Shown here: one piece after another, positions 11,701-22,959 of the stretch
Numbering within the stretch: position 1 is the first letter of the stretch
Layout: every line of letters begins with the position of its first letter
From: Gnetum montanum
Lineage: Eukaryota; Streptophyta; Gnetopsida; Gnetales; Gnetaceae
DNA length: 64,000 bases
Direction of reading: 5' to 3'
Assembly: GCA_015680685.1 (NCBI GenBank)
Contig: MNCI01018990.1
Span: 320,029-384,028 of the forward strand
Notes under the pieces: generated by a model
Told to the model about the DNA's origin: nothing
The model's input: the letters and a program-made list of their open reading frames with translations, nothing else
Database searches by the model: none
Program-made: the position numbers and the translations under genes

Positions 11701-12369
11701 TTTTTGCTAATCTATGTTGTACTGTGTTAACTTTTCTAAACTTAATTTAATAATTTTATGTTAAAATTTACATCTATGTGTGTATACTAATGCTTCATTC
11801 ATTGCTTGGCTGGTGCAGAGTGTTGTTGAAGCCTATTTTGGTCATTGTGGAGCTCATGGGCCTCTTGTGATACATGAGCAAGCTTGTTCCTAACACACCT
11901 ACACCAGATATGTAGGTGGATCAACATGTAGTGTGGTTCTGACTAGGGGCTCATGAGTTCTTAGGGTACATGCTGTAGCATTTTAGTATGATCATGTGGT
12001 CACACTTAGTGGTAGAGGATGCTAGTGCCATCATCGAGACGATGCTGCTTGGGGCTAACTAGGACATCTTGAGATTCATCTTAGATGAGTCTAATACTAG
12101 CATTGATGAGGGATGTGATTTAGTTAGAGGCCCTAGGAGTGCTTGGTGCTTGTGTAGGATATGGTGCATGATAGGGTTTAGTTGCTATAATAAGAGCAAC
12201 AACCTTTTTGTCACTTTGCAAGTGCTACAATAAGAGTAACACCCTTTTTGTCACTTTGCTCTAGAACCGACCTAGAACTATTTACTATGCTAAAGGGTAA
12301 GTGCTTTTATGGATTTTACAATTTGCTTTTATTACTTGCTCATACTATCTTGCTAACAGTTCATGCTTA

Positions 12370-15290
12370 ATGCTAGATTTAGAGTTGATGAGGAGGGCCT
12401 ACATGATGAGGTAGAGCATCTAGCCTTGACCCAAACCACCCTAGAGGTTCTCTTCTAGCCAAAATGTTTGGGAAACTATGCTTGAGTAGGTGGGGTTTCA
12501 TTTAGAGGTCTACCCCACCCACTACTAGAGGGCATACAAATGGTGTAATACCCATAACTATTTAGATGAAGAGTGGATCACTGATGTGATTAACTTCGAT
12601 GTTGTAACACCACCCCTATCTCGTACTTTGTTTGTGTCACGTATGTGTCTAAGTTTTAGTTCATATGCTTACTCATGTGTTGCCTATTAGTTTTCCTTTT
12701 GCATAATGCCAACATTGTTTTTCCTTTCTTGTAGCTGTAGTTGTTTCAGGCAAGGTGATAGTGGTCACCATAAGCCTAAAAAAGGCCACCCTCATCATGA
12801 AATATGGCAATGTGGAGGGTGTGCAACATTGGTTGTGCCACAAGGCCTCTGAGGCATTAACAATTAGACTCGCTCATGCGGGGTTGATGGACCTATTTTT
12901 GGACATTAGCTTGAGTATCTCGGTGGTCAAAATGGTCACCATCATTAACTCCTTTAGCAATGATGTTTCATAGTTTGTCACCCAAGTGTGCAGTGTGAGG
13001 GTAGTGCTCAACCTCAGTGAGGCCTTCTTTGCTAACCTCTTTGGCCTCCCCACTAATGGCCCATTGATTGATGATAAGGCTAGTAGGGAGGTGGACCATA
13101 GAGGAGAGACCGAGGATTGGTTAGATGCCACTTGATCTCACAAGGGCATACTAATTAAAGATGTGCTTATGCCTGAGGTATGGGAGATCTACCTTATTTT
13201 TCACATCCATGCCTTCCTAAAGGTGCTCTTTCAAGGAAAGATCCTTGGGGTGGAAAAAACATGAGTGATGAAAGAGGTGTTGCTAGAGGGCTCAAGGTTC
13301 AATTAGGCTACCTAGATTGCTACCAAATTCCATGCAGAGATCTCTAGGCTACAATTTAACATCTAGGCATCTAGGCATGGTCCCATGTTCACTTCATGTT
13401 TTTCATAGGGTACTTGTGAAGGTTCACAAAGCTTCTAGTCATACGTGATGGTGGGTGGTGTAAGATAGAGAGTAGCTATTCAAACCATGGATCAAGCACC
13501 TATTCATGACCACCTAAGCATAGGATCCCTAAGAGAAGATTGATGAGTCATTATCTGTAATGACTAAAGGTCCTGTGGGGTGGTCACACTATTCGTGAGA
13601 TAGGGAAAGTGAAGGTCCTCTGATTGACACTAGGGATGTGAACAAGGTAGATCATTATATTGCAGAGATAGTAGGATCATCTAAGGTAAAGATTAAAAGG
13701 TCATGTTCCACAGAGGAGACTATTCTTGAGGCTACGAGGCCAAGTAGCAAAAAGATCCGTATAAGTTCCAAAGCTTGCACATAGAGGTTGCAGGTTAGTA
13801 TGTGTAACTTGTTAGATGCATTTATTGTATTAATATTTATTTATATTTTTATGTTTTTATGTATGCTATGTTATTAATTAGTACTAATGGGCTATGCATG
13901 TGCATTGATTGCAAAGATTGGAGAGCGAACTGCTAGAGCAGTAGTTGAGGTGGTAGCAAAAGAGGCATCTCCTCAAGCTGAGGAGGGGGAGGCTCATGGG
14001 GATGAGCTACTTGGCATAGCAGAGACCCTACAATAGTTGGAGGAGGGGTTTCTCCACCTGAATCGAGGTGGTTTTGATTGCTTGTTTGATGATATACAGC
14101 TGGGTGACCCCTTGCACTCATGCATGAGGGCTTGCTAGGTTAGCACTTTGTGTTGCCATTTTTTATTTCCTTTTGCTCTAGCATCTTTGGCTATTCAGTT
14201 ATATGTTGATTGCATCATTGTGTTACATTCTTAGATGTGTTTGCTAGTGGTCCCACCCCTACCAATTGCATGGAGTTGTGGGTAGACATGCCTGATAAGT
14301 TTACCTTCATGGATGGCATTGTGGAGGACATGGTGGACTATTTATAATAGGAAAATATTGAGCTTGGTATGTTTGCTATGTTGCATTACTTTATGTTGTT
14401 TTATTGATTGTATGCTTAGTTTGTGGCTAAGATTAATCACTTGTTACATGCCAATAGATTCTAAGCTTCGGTGGGATTTGAGTAAGGTGGCGAAGATGGA
14501 TGCCCTCCCTGACCTCCCTCCTAAGGTGGATCAGGTATCTTGTCGCATCTACAAGATAGCAAGCAAGTGTGTGCTTTCCTATTAGAAAGCGTTGTGGGTT
14601 TGCAGGTGCTTGAATGAGCACTTGTGGAAGCACATGCATGAGTTTCAAGAGAGAGTGACTGGCTAGGATACAAAGATTGGAGATCTTCAATCTCGATATA
14701 AATTTTTAGTAGCTAGGTCATAGGGAGATAACACCTGGCAGACCTTTAAGATAGAATATTCTTAGTATTGGTCAACTCTTAGAGGCAAGAATGAGGCCAC
14801 CTGAGAGGTAATTGAGCAGCGATTGTAGATGGACTTGCTCATCCAAAAGAATCAAGACTGGAAGAATTATAGCACAAAGGTGTACCAGTGGGGCTAGACT
14901 TAGAAGAACCACAAACACCAAGACAAGCATAAAAGTCATGTGTACCTTCAATGGTACAAGGAGAAGTCTATCAAACATTGCTGCCTCGAGATGTTTCTTG
15001 AGGCAATTGGTGAGAGGCAAGCTTATGAGTTGTTCATGCAGCATATAGTGGTGAGTGGCTCTCCTGAGTGGTAGATTACCATCCCTTTAAGAGAGGCTTC
15101 CTTTGCTACCTTTCCCATGGAGTCACCTGCATGGACCACCATAGATAAGGTAAGACCCTCATAGGGATTAACTTTGACCAAGAGGACTAGACATAGCCTT
15201 CTGAGGTCGAGATCCTCTAACGCTTGGAGGATGGCCTTGAAAAGTTACCTCCAGAAGACATTAATGTGGAACCTTCTTAAGTTAGTTATT
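12370..15290 (+). pseudogene. Unidentified intron-containing pseudogene in the insertion
   Basis: Coding-like segments alternate with AT-rich stretches bounded by plausible GT...AG borders. Examples are the acceptor near 12,372 (AATGCTAG|ATTTAG), the donor near 13,795 (GTTGCAG|GTTAGTATG) and an intron of about 90 bases from 14,370 to 14,458 (GTATGTTTG...CCAATAG). Segment 12,755-13,260 reads LFLDISLSISVVK, then FFANLFGLPTNGP. Segment 14,460-15,060 is charged and Trp/Tyr-rich, with KHQDKHKSHVYLQWYKEKS. Stops break every exon. I do not recognise the family. It could be a captured host gene fragment, a mobile-domain protein or an antisense extra ORF of a Tat element. Exon borders are approximate. 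Confidence 0.4.
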
Positions 15291-15707
15291 TTTTTTTTGA
15301 TTTTTCATGTTTTTGGTTAGCTTGTGTATTATAAGTTTGGTTATTAACTTCTCATTTTATTGGTGGTTTTGGCAGTAGGTACCATGAGATATTGCGGGCC
15401 CTAGCGGCATAGTGGGAGACGAAAGATGTCCGCCTCAACCTAGTGCCATTGGTTGATCATGACCTGATGTAGCCCTATTGTTGGACATTTTTTGCTATTT
15501 TTTTGCATCTTGTTGCTCATGCTATGTACTACTTATGACATCTAATGCATGTGATTGCTACATGTGTAATGTGTTATGTGCAAACTCTTTTTTTTCTTTT
15601 ATGTTTTATGTTTATTTGTTATGCGCTTACTATTCTTGTAATGCAATGAATTAATGAGCTAAGTTAGGATTGTGCAGTCATAGTGTACTAGGCCATTGTG
15701 AGCCCCA

Positions 15708-15847
15708 TGCTAGTTTAAGGCCATAGTTGGAGGGCCAATGTTAGGTTATGGCCATTTTAGGTTATGTGTGTTGCTAGTTTAAGGCCATTTTGGGCCACAG
15801 TAGTAGTTTAAGGCCACTCCAAGCCAAAGTGTTGCTAGTTTAAGGCC
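15708..15847. repeat. Four copies of TAGTTTAAGGCCA
   Basis: TGCTAGTTTAAGGCCA occurs at 15,708, 15,772 and 15,832. A shorter copy, TAGTTTAAGGCCA, lies near 15,804. The copies are 30-65 bases apart and in the same orientation, with further GGCCA words between. Degenerate relatives lie at 9,750-9,840 near the opposite end of the insertion, as subterminal repeats of a DNA transposon or LTR repeats might. Confidence 0.6.
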
Positions 15848-16159
15848 ATGGCAGGCTGCATAGTGCTATTTCTCTTTTTGTGATTTTGAATTTTCTGATT
15901 TTTATGCATTTTTATGTTTTTCATGCATGAGCTAATGACTACCAAAGGGTAATTAAATGAGTGAATGCGTAAGCTAAGCAGAATGCATAAACAAAGTAGA
16001 CAATGTGTAATCTAAGCAATAAAGCTAAATGTAAATGCATAGACAAATCCAATGTAAGTGAAAGGTGAAATGCATGGCTAAATGTAAAAGCAAAGAGCAA
16101 GTAGGCACCTAGTGCATGTTAGACTAAGGAGATACCTTAGTTGCATAGTTGCTTCCTAA

Positions 16160-16850
16160 CCTGGTGTGGGTTAGGAGGTGTGTAAGGCCTAGATGGTACT
16201 ATGTGATACTTTCCTTGACCTTCATTTGCTATGTCAAAGGGCAATTATAGCCATAAAGTGTTCTCCAGGAGGTTGTTGGCTTCCTCCACTTATTCAAGTG
16301 GGTTAGCCTCACATGTTTCATCCTCATCCTTTATTATGGATGCATCATTAGGGAACTCCACGTCTGACCATTGCTCCATGTCAATGTTATTAATGGTCAG
16401 AGGGGCTACTTTGTCACCATGGATAATGACCTCACTACCATCATATGGGAGGTGGATTTCTTGGTGAATGAGAGAGGAGATAGCTCATAATTGGGCTAAC
16501 CAAGGTCTGCCCAATATTAAGTTGAAACATAGCATTTTCTCTACAATAATGAACTTAGCAGTAGTGGGGAATTCTTCCCCTACCAGAAAGGCTATTGTGA
16601 AAGTTCTTATAATGATGACATGTGATCCATTAAAATATTTTAGGCATGTGATTTTTGTCGGGTTGATTTGCTTGGTGAGGCCTATTTTATCAATGATGGT
16701 GTATAGGATGACATTTGTTGCTGCTCCGTTGTCAATGTGCATCCTATGAATTTTGCATTTCCCAACATGTATTGTGATGAACATGGGTGCTATGATGACC
16801 TAACCCTTCTCAGGGTCAACCTTGATCACCTTGTCGCATAATGCAAGGGG
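16160..16850 (-). pseudogene. Protease remnant of element C
   Basis: This retropepsin-type aspartic protease would mature Gag-Pol. The minus-strand frame 16,784-16,485 is open and carries the active-site motif HIDNGAATNV (Asp near 16,733; DNGA in place of D-S/T-G-A), then NGSHVIIIRTFTIAFLVGEE and the family's closing motif CFNLILGRPWLAQL. Together these are diagnostic for Tat-lineage proteases. After the domain the frame continues as an acidic linker to about 16,160 and is then broken by the insertion. Confidence 0.9.
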
Positions 16851-19670
16851 TGTTGAACTTGATTCTTATGCTACAGAAGGCAACATCATAGCATGTATGG
16901 AATGCTCATTTGTTGGGATGTCCTCTATGATAGGAATGTGGGTTAGCATTTAGAAAAGTGCTTTGTGATGGGATGAGGTCATAATTAGGTTGTATAGGCT
17001 TAGTGTCATGTTATTTTGCTTTAACACTTGCTTGACTTAGGCTAGTGCATTTAGGAAGTTTTTGCTAGTGTCTTCCATTTTGTTGGCCTTGACCTCCTCC
17101 ATTCATCCTAAGAGATGGATCTCTCATGGAGGAGACTTGGGCTTGATTTATTGGGCATGTTTTGGGGCCGTAGTTCCTGATTGTGGTTTTCCAGTGATGG
17201 CCTTCTTGGTTGTTTTGGCCATGGGGATTGCGCAAAGGGGGACTAGCTTTGGTGGAACTAGCACCTTTTGCTCTTGATGTTGTCTAACCATCCTATTAGC
17301 TAGACATTCTTTAGGCCTCCTGAGTTGCCACCTAGATGGTTTTTTGGTGTGGCTAGCAAGATTATCTTTTGGGTGAGAAGGGATTGACATGTTACCCACC
17401 ATTGGACTTTGGGTAGGTGTGGGGTTAGCATGTTGTGACACCCTAATGCCAAAGTATGGCTAAACTATTACTACCATGACATGTTGGGGAACCTTAAGCA
17501 TGAAGGATGTTGTGGGTGATTGAGGTGGCACTTTGATGATGAAAGGGCACCTTAAACTCATGGAGGCCGAGGGGGCCCCTACATTGCCAAAGGGCATACA
17601 AACCATGAATGGTCATTGCACTAGTTCTAGGTTATCATCAATGTTGATGGCATTGATGACATACCCTTCATCATCCACATTGAAAGGATCCTTGTATACC
17701 CTCATGGATTGGTTTTGAGGCCTCACTAGGTTAGTAGCATTAAGCACCAACTCACCTCTGTTAATCATTCATTGTAGATCATCCTACAGGGCCATGCAAA
17801 AGTTGGTGTTATGCCTAGATAACTGGTGATGGTGACAAAACCTATCTAGCCTAAAGTGCTTTGGCACTGGTGGCTCATTTGGGGTTGTAAATGAAGGGTT
17901 TCTTAGGAGCTTTCAATATTTATCATGTCTCTTGTGAGATCCTCAAACATCTGCTTATATTGGATGCGTCTAGCCTTAAGTAGTTAGTCCAGGAGATTCG
18001 AAAGTTTTAGGGGTAGTGGGGTATACTTTGAGTGATCCTTGCACTCAAAGTTGGACCTTGGAGTCACTTGCATTGTTATTGCTGATGCTATAGGTTTTTT
18101 GGTTGTTGTGCTAAAGCCAATGGTTTTGTTGTTGGTTGGGGCCTTGGGTGGCTTGGCCATGGACTTTGGATTAGTTGTTTTGGCCTCATTGGTCATAGTT
18201 GCCATGGTTGTAGTTTGTTTGCCCTTATCCTTATCCTTCTTAGTATGTAAGTCCTTTTAGGCCATGTAGGCTAAGTCCTTGTTGGATTCTGCCACATCCT
18301 ATATGCTTTTAATTTGGCCAAAGGCCTAGCTCAAGGATTACAAGGCTAGATACTACAACTTTGACATGATAAAGTCATTAATTGCACCCTTGAAGATGGC
18401 TAGTAGGTGTGTTTCAGTGATTGGCTTGTAGATTTCATTCAGTGATGTGTTCCAGCATTGGATAAATGTTTGCACGAGCTCTAGATGGCCTTGATCAATT
18501 TGCATGAGCTAGTCAATGATATTTTTGGGCTTCAAGTTATACTTGAAGCATGTGATGAACTAACTCAGCAGATCCTCCAAAGAGGAGATTGAGGCCCTAC
18601 GTAATGCTTGGTACTAGTTGAGTGCCTTGCCAGTGAGTGACATGGTGAAGAAACATATGATTGCATGTGGCCATGCTTGCAGTAATAAGCACTTGGACCA
18701 AAAGGTCACCAGGTGTGCATTAGGATCCAATTCACCATTGTACTTGGTGAAGTGAGGAAGTAGTATCCTTGTTGGGAGAGTCAGTGGCGGGACAATAGAA
18801 CTTATGGAATCATCCTGGTAAAAGTCCATCACATGAACCATTTTGAAGGAGGAAACCTTGAGCCTGTTAACCTCTTTTGTTCAGGTTTGGATAAACTAGA
18901 ATGCTTGATCCAAGCCTTGAGATGTAGTGGTGGGTTGCATCGATTGTGCTACCCGCTATGTTGGCTATGTGGTCCATGACCTAGCTACAGGGTGTGGGGC
19001 CATGCAAGATGCTTGCTATGTAGGCTACACTATGGGCATAGTGACTAGAGAAAACCATGTGTGCATGGGCTGGGACACTACCAAGGGTGTAGATGAAATA
19101 GGCAGGATGTAAGATGCATGAGTCGTTTGTGGCTGAGGGACATGCACAATGTGCACATAAGGTTGTGTGAGCATGATAGTCATTGGTAGGGATGATGGAG
19201 CAAGTTGCAAAAATTCCAAAAAGGGTAAGTTGACTGGAGGTACTACATCTTAACATGTGTACTGTGTTTGGTGGGTCTCCACCATAGGTGTTGACTTGGG
19301 AGGTGACACTGGGGCTATAATTGTCTCTAGGAACATAGGTGGATGGGATTGTCGGAAGATGAAACCTAGGGTTGTATTCATGATTGAAACAAGCTTCAAA
19401 CTCATCCTACTTTTCTTACAGGGGATCCTCATAATTTGTTCCTATCTCATGCTCATTTGTTAGGATGAGTTGGGCTAGGATCTAGTGATAAGATTTGGTA
19501 AGTGGGATGAACTCAACAGAGGAAGGGACATACTCTTGTCTATTTTGATGGATGAGTTCATAACCTTGCTTGGCTTCCATGTTCGTGTGGTCTACGAATA
19601 GGCTTTCTTGGAGCTTTGCACAAATGAAGTTGTATTCCTCATTATTGAGCACTGTGTACTTAAGCACAAA
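16851..19670 (-). pseudogene. Gag remnant of element C
   Basis: The capsid polyprotein reads downward from about 19,667. The N-terminal part (19,667-19,482) is open and includes YNFICAKLQESLFVDHTN. The capsid region near 18,760-18,620 includes YNGELDPNAHLVTFWSKCLL and FTMSLTGKALN. A zinc-knuckle-like cluster FCHHHQLSRHNTNFCMAL lies at 17,838-17,793, followed by a Lys/Gln/Pro-rich linker (17,440-17,150) leading to protease. These are characteristic Tat gag signatures. Multiple stops and frame changes are present. The gene lies between the leader (19,700-20,750) and protease. Confidence 0.85.
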
Positions 19671-19837
19671 CTAAGGGATTGCCTTGGCTCTACCATGGTA
19701 GGACTGGTAGGGTGGTTAACTCGGTTTTCTTATTGAGTAGGCACAATAATAAGTGTGCTTAGAATGGATGTCAAAGGTTATTCAAAATTGATAGTGATAA
19801 TTAAAAATTTTGAAAAAAATAGCTAACTCCAGAAATT

Positions 19838-20030
19838 GCAAAAAAAAAAAACAAAAAAAAAAGAAAAAAGAAAAAGAAAACAGTTAAGTCTAAAAACTGC
19901 AAGAAAATGACTAAGTCTGAAAGCTGTAGAGAAATGACTAACTTTGAAGAAAATGACTAAGTCTGAAAGCTACAGAGAAATGACTAACTTTGAAGAAAAT
20001 GACTAAGTCTGAAGATCATAGAAAAATGGC
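19838..20030. repeat. A-rich tract followed by a 46-bp tandem repeat
   Basis: A purine tract (19,838-19,882) precedes slightly more than two copies of a 46-bp unit from about 19,905 (AAAATGACTAAGTCTGAAAG... ...ACTAACTTTGAAG), followed by a partial third unit. Within each unit ATGACTAA recurs, so a shorter period near 23 may be ancestral. It lies in the leader of C, just upstream of gag in that element's sense. Confidence 0.75.
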
Positions 20031-20752
20031 TAAGTTTGGAGACTACACTTTCTACACTAAGAGCTAACTACACTCTCTATGCTAAGAGCCAACTATGCTT
20101 ACTATTGAGAGCCTAGAATTTAGCTAATTGTAGGGAGGGATGTTTTAGGGTTGCTATGTAGGGTTCTAGGGGAACCAACAATGGGGATCAGTCTACATTA
20201 ATCGATTGGTAGACAATGTTTGCGTTGGCCTAAGATGTAGCTACTGCCAAATGTGGCAAGTCCACAAGGATGTTGGGTCTACACTAGCTTAGAACTAGCA
20301 ATAGTGATGTAGAGAGCACATGAGACAATGAACAATGGAGTTAGAAGAAGGAAATGGATAGGCCCTCCTTCTAGTGCTAGAAAACTATAACGACTAAAAA
20401 GGTTGGTGGCTAGAATGGAATGCTGAGAGGTCTGTGGATGCACAGCTTTAACCCCACATTTATGTGAGGGCCTACTGGAGGTAGAGATAGGGTGGCTAGA
20501 ATGGTCTTGTTGATCGCATTAGGGACTTACAAAATGCAATGCCAAATGATGCTAAGTGTTTGCATGGTGTTTGTAATATTAACAGGGGTAAGTGTAGTCA
20601 AGGGTTTCAGTGCATAACGAAGGTGTCAGCATGTGGTGGTGCATGAAAATAGTAAAAAATACAAGTAAAATGCCAAATGTGCTCCAAAAATTCCAAATGT
20701 CAAGAATGCCAACTTTCAAATTTTCCAACCCCTAAAACATAGAGGGCTAGGG

Positions 20753-20760
20753 TATTTATA
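20753..20760 (-). promoter_or_regulatory. TATA box of element C
   Basis: On the minus strand CCTATAAATACCC stands about 900 bases inside the tentative 5' LTR start (21,659) and upstream of leader and gag, as expected for the LTR promoter. Confidence 0.6.
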
Positions 20761-20859
20761 GGCCTAGGGTTTTCATGGAATGTAGATCAGTTGCCACATG
20801 GAAGTGGAATGGTTAGGACCACACTACACCCAACTATGCTCTCCACTAAAGCAAGTGGT

Positions 20860-21659
20860 GTTATTCTCTAGTGTACTCCAATGGACTCTGCAAGACTGCC
20901 AAACTATGACTACATGGCCAACTACATGTTCATGAGCTAAACAAGACTGCAATGTACCTTAAAAAATGCAAAAGAATGCAGCTTTGGAGACTAGCTCTAG
21001 GAATATGTTGTTTACTCTCTCAAGTAGGATTGAGTGTAGTTACAATTTGAGGACAAAAAGGGGTATAAAAAAGATGCATTTTTGCTAACTACACTTGCTG
21101 GTGATGTGTCGGAGTTGAGGTGAGTATCGGTGCTACATTGTGGAGGGCTTTGGATGCTAATCTGGTTGACTACACTTGACTACACTCTAGACTATGAGAG
21201 AGCATAGTTCAACACTTTGAGAGCATAGTCCAACACTTAGAAAAATTTTGCAGAGCATGCCTATGTGCTGACTACACTCTTCATGGGAGGTTGATTACCC
21301 TTCCAACTGGGGTCAAGCATAGTCCCATCACTTAGAGAAATTTTTTTGCAAAATCTGGCTTTTGGTTGACTATGCTTAACTACACTCTAGTCTGGTGGAG
21401 AGTGTAGTCTCAACAGTTAGAAAAGATTTTTGGCAAACTATTTCTTCCATGTCAACTACACTCTAGTGTAGTGGAAAGCGTAATCTTGACACTTACAAAA
21501 ATCTACAACTATTAGCTTGACACTTAGAAAAATTTGCAAAATTGGTGTATGGTGTTAACTACACTCTTTATTGAGTTGACTACGCTTCAATGTAGTGAAG
21601 AGAATAGTCCCAACACTTAGAAATTTTTTGCCTCATGTTGATACTTGGAAAAATTTACA
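20860..21659 (-). repeat. Degenerate repeats in the promoter zone of element C
   Basis: The words CTACACTCT, GCATAGTCCAACACTTAG and AGAAAAATTTTGC recur many times at irregular spacing, for example near 21,190, 21,230, 21,300, 21,400, 21,480, 21,530 and 21,610. This looks like a decayed tandem array in the U3 of the presumed 5' LTR. Similar words occur at 11,230-11,470 in the insertion. No ORF is present. Confidence 0.55.
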
Positions 21660-22640
21660 ATTGAGAAGCTATCATCCAAATTTGATTATATTTTAGCCTA
21701 GATTGAAACCAACCATTTTCAGTGACTTTCCATCATGACTCTAGAACCAACCCACCCCTTGAGACACAAGAATGCTCTCACAGACAACCATTGTTCCTTA
21801 TTTGAGAAGAAAAGTGAAGTAGGAAGTGAGAAAGGACCTTAGTTAGAGGGGACCTTTAGGCATGGATAACATATCTTTCTAGTCTCATAAGCAGTGCTTG
21901 TAGTCCATTTATTTTGTCTAAGGGATGTGCTTTAAATTCCCATCATGTTTTTCTTGAACATTTTATGCTTTTTATGAATTTTTGGATGGGAACCACAACA
22001 TGCAAAGACTTATTCAACTTCCTATTATTGGTCGACATGAAATAGTAAGAAATCCATGAAAACACACATGCAATTAAGCAAGTAAATAGGTACAAAGAGT
22101 ATTGAATTCCCTTGAATTCACACCCTTTTCAAACCTTTCAATCCTTTCCAAGCTTGGAAACTACCAAGGTCAGAAGTTTATTAAGGTTTTATTAACGAAA
22201 AGGGCCTCATGTTTCTAAAACAAGGAAAACCATAGAGTTTGTGGATGGATGGATGACATGGACTCACTATGTGTTCCATGAAAAGGAAACCTATCTTAGT
22301 TATCGATCATCAAAATTCAAAAATAGAAACTAGACATTAGCAAACAAAAATGTTAAGTACAATCACCATTAGCAAATAGCTACAGCACCATTGTGTCCTA
22401 TTGGCAACAAAGCACTTTTATTAGAAGACAAGAAAAATTCACACCAAAATAAGGAAAAATATAAAAGAAATTGCAAAATATTTAAGAAATATAAAATGTA
22501 CTAACAATGTTGTAAAATAAAAATTAAAAAAATTAATAAAGCAAAAAACAAAAATGGTATAAAAATAAAGAAAGTGTAAAATAAAAAAGTAGAAAAAGTA
22601 CGAAGTCACTCAATAAATTAGCATGCATGGTCATCTCCTC
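21660..22640 (-). other. 3' noncoding region of element D
   Basis: The reverse complement aligns with 1,710-3,540 of element A without its solo LTR. It includes a PPT-like motif at 22,633-22,650 (degraded to CATGGAGG) and the T-rich spacer (22,440-22,610). No gene is supported. Confidence 0.65.
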
Positions 22641-22959
22641 CATGACTAAGTTGTAAGGAGGAGATCTGAAAGATTAAGCGTGGTCATCCATCCATTGAGG
22701 CGTTGCTTCTACTGGCTTGCTTAGGTTCATGGAAATGTTTTACTTATTGCATGTTGACTATTTGCTTTTTTGTTGGTCTCTCAGGTTTGTAGATCAACAT
22801 GGCCTTAGAAGGAAAGGTTTCATAAATGATATAAGGCCCTTCCCACAATGTTTGGAACTTATTTCATTGAGGTACGTGTGTGAGGTTCTAGTAGAGGACC
22901 TTGTCTCCAAGTTGAAAATTTGCTTTCTATATTCTAAGGTCATGACATTTTTTACTAAA

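Larger units (their letters stand above)
9625..16147. mobile_element. Insertion inside element C, class undetermined
   Basis: This block separates the protease and RT of C, which should be close together. GTTGTTTCCTA (9,614-9,624) and GTTGCTTCCTA (16,148-16,158) flank it, an imperfect 11-bp direct repeat that may be a target duplication. Such a length suits Mutator-like transposons, but I see no terminal inverted repeats or transposase. Alternatively it may be a non-autonomous Tat-type element with an antisense extra ORF. It contains an intron-bearing pseudogene on the plus strand and repeated motifs near both ends. Borders rest on loss of collinearity with C. Confidence 0.5.
7206..21659 (-). 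mobile_element. Element C: Tat-like Ty3/gypsy retrotransposon, interrupted and lacking integrase
   Basis: Read from 21,659 downward it has a promoter/LTR-like zone, a leader, gag, protease, RT, RNase H and a second RNase H-like domain. It then stops at 7,206 before any integrase or 3' LTR. The double RNase H and the gag and protease motifs are typical of the Tat lineage and unlike the other elements here. A 6.5-kb foreign block splits it between protease and RT. The 5' LTR start near 21,659 (TGTAAATTTTTCC on the minus strand) is tentative; I could not fix the LTR end or primer-binding site. Confidence 0.8.

Noticed and set aside
12874-13131. Minus-strand open frame of 85 codons
   Set aside because: It is antisense to the better-supported plus-strand exon and shows no family motif.
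14772-15044. Minus-strand hydrophobic open frame of 90 codons
   Set aside because: It mirrors the Lys/His/Gln-rich plus-strand exon; hydrophobicity is a by-product of the complementary codons.
9640-16140. Direct-repeat words near both ends of the insertion as an LTR pair
   Set aside because: Only short words match; I could not extend them to a collinear LTR-length alignment with TG...CA ends.
9625-16147. CACTA-type or other terminal inverted repeats at the insertion ends
   Set aside because: The first and last 40 bases are not reverse complements and no CACTA/TAGTG pair sits at the borders.
19700-20300. A primer-binding site and LTR end for element C
   Set aside because: No sequence in the leader clearly matches a tRNA 3' end, so I left the LTR border open.
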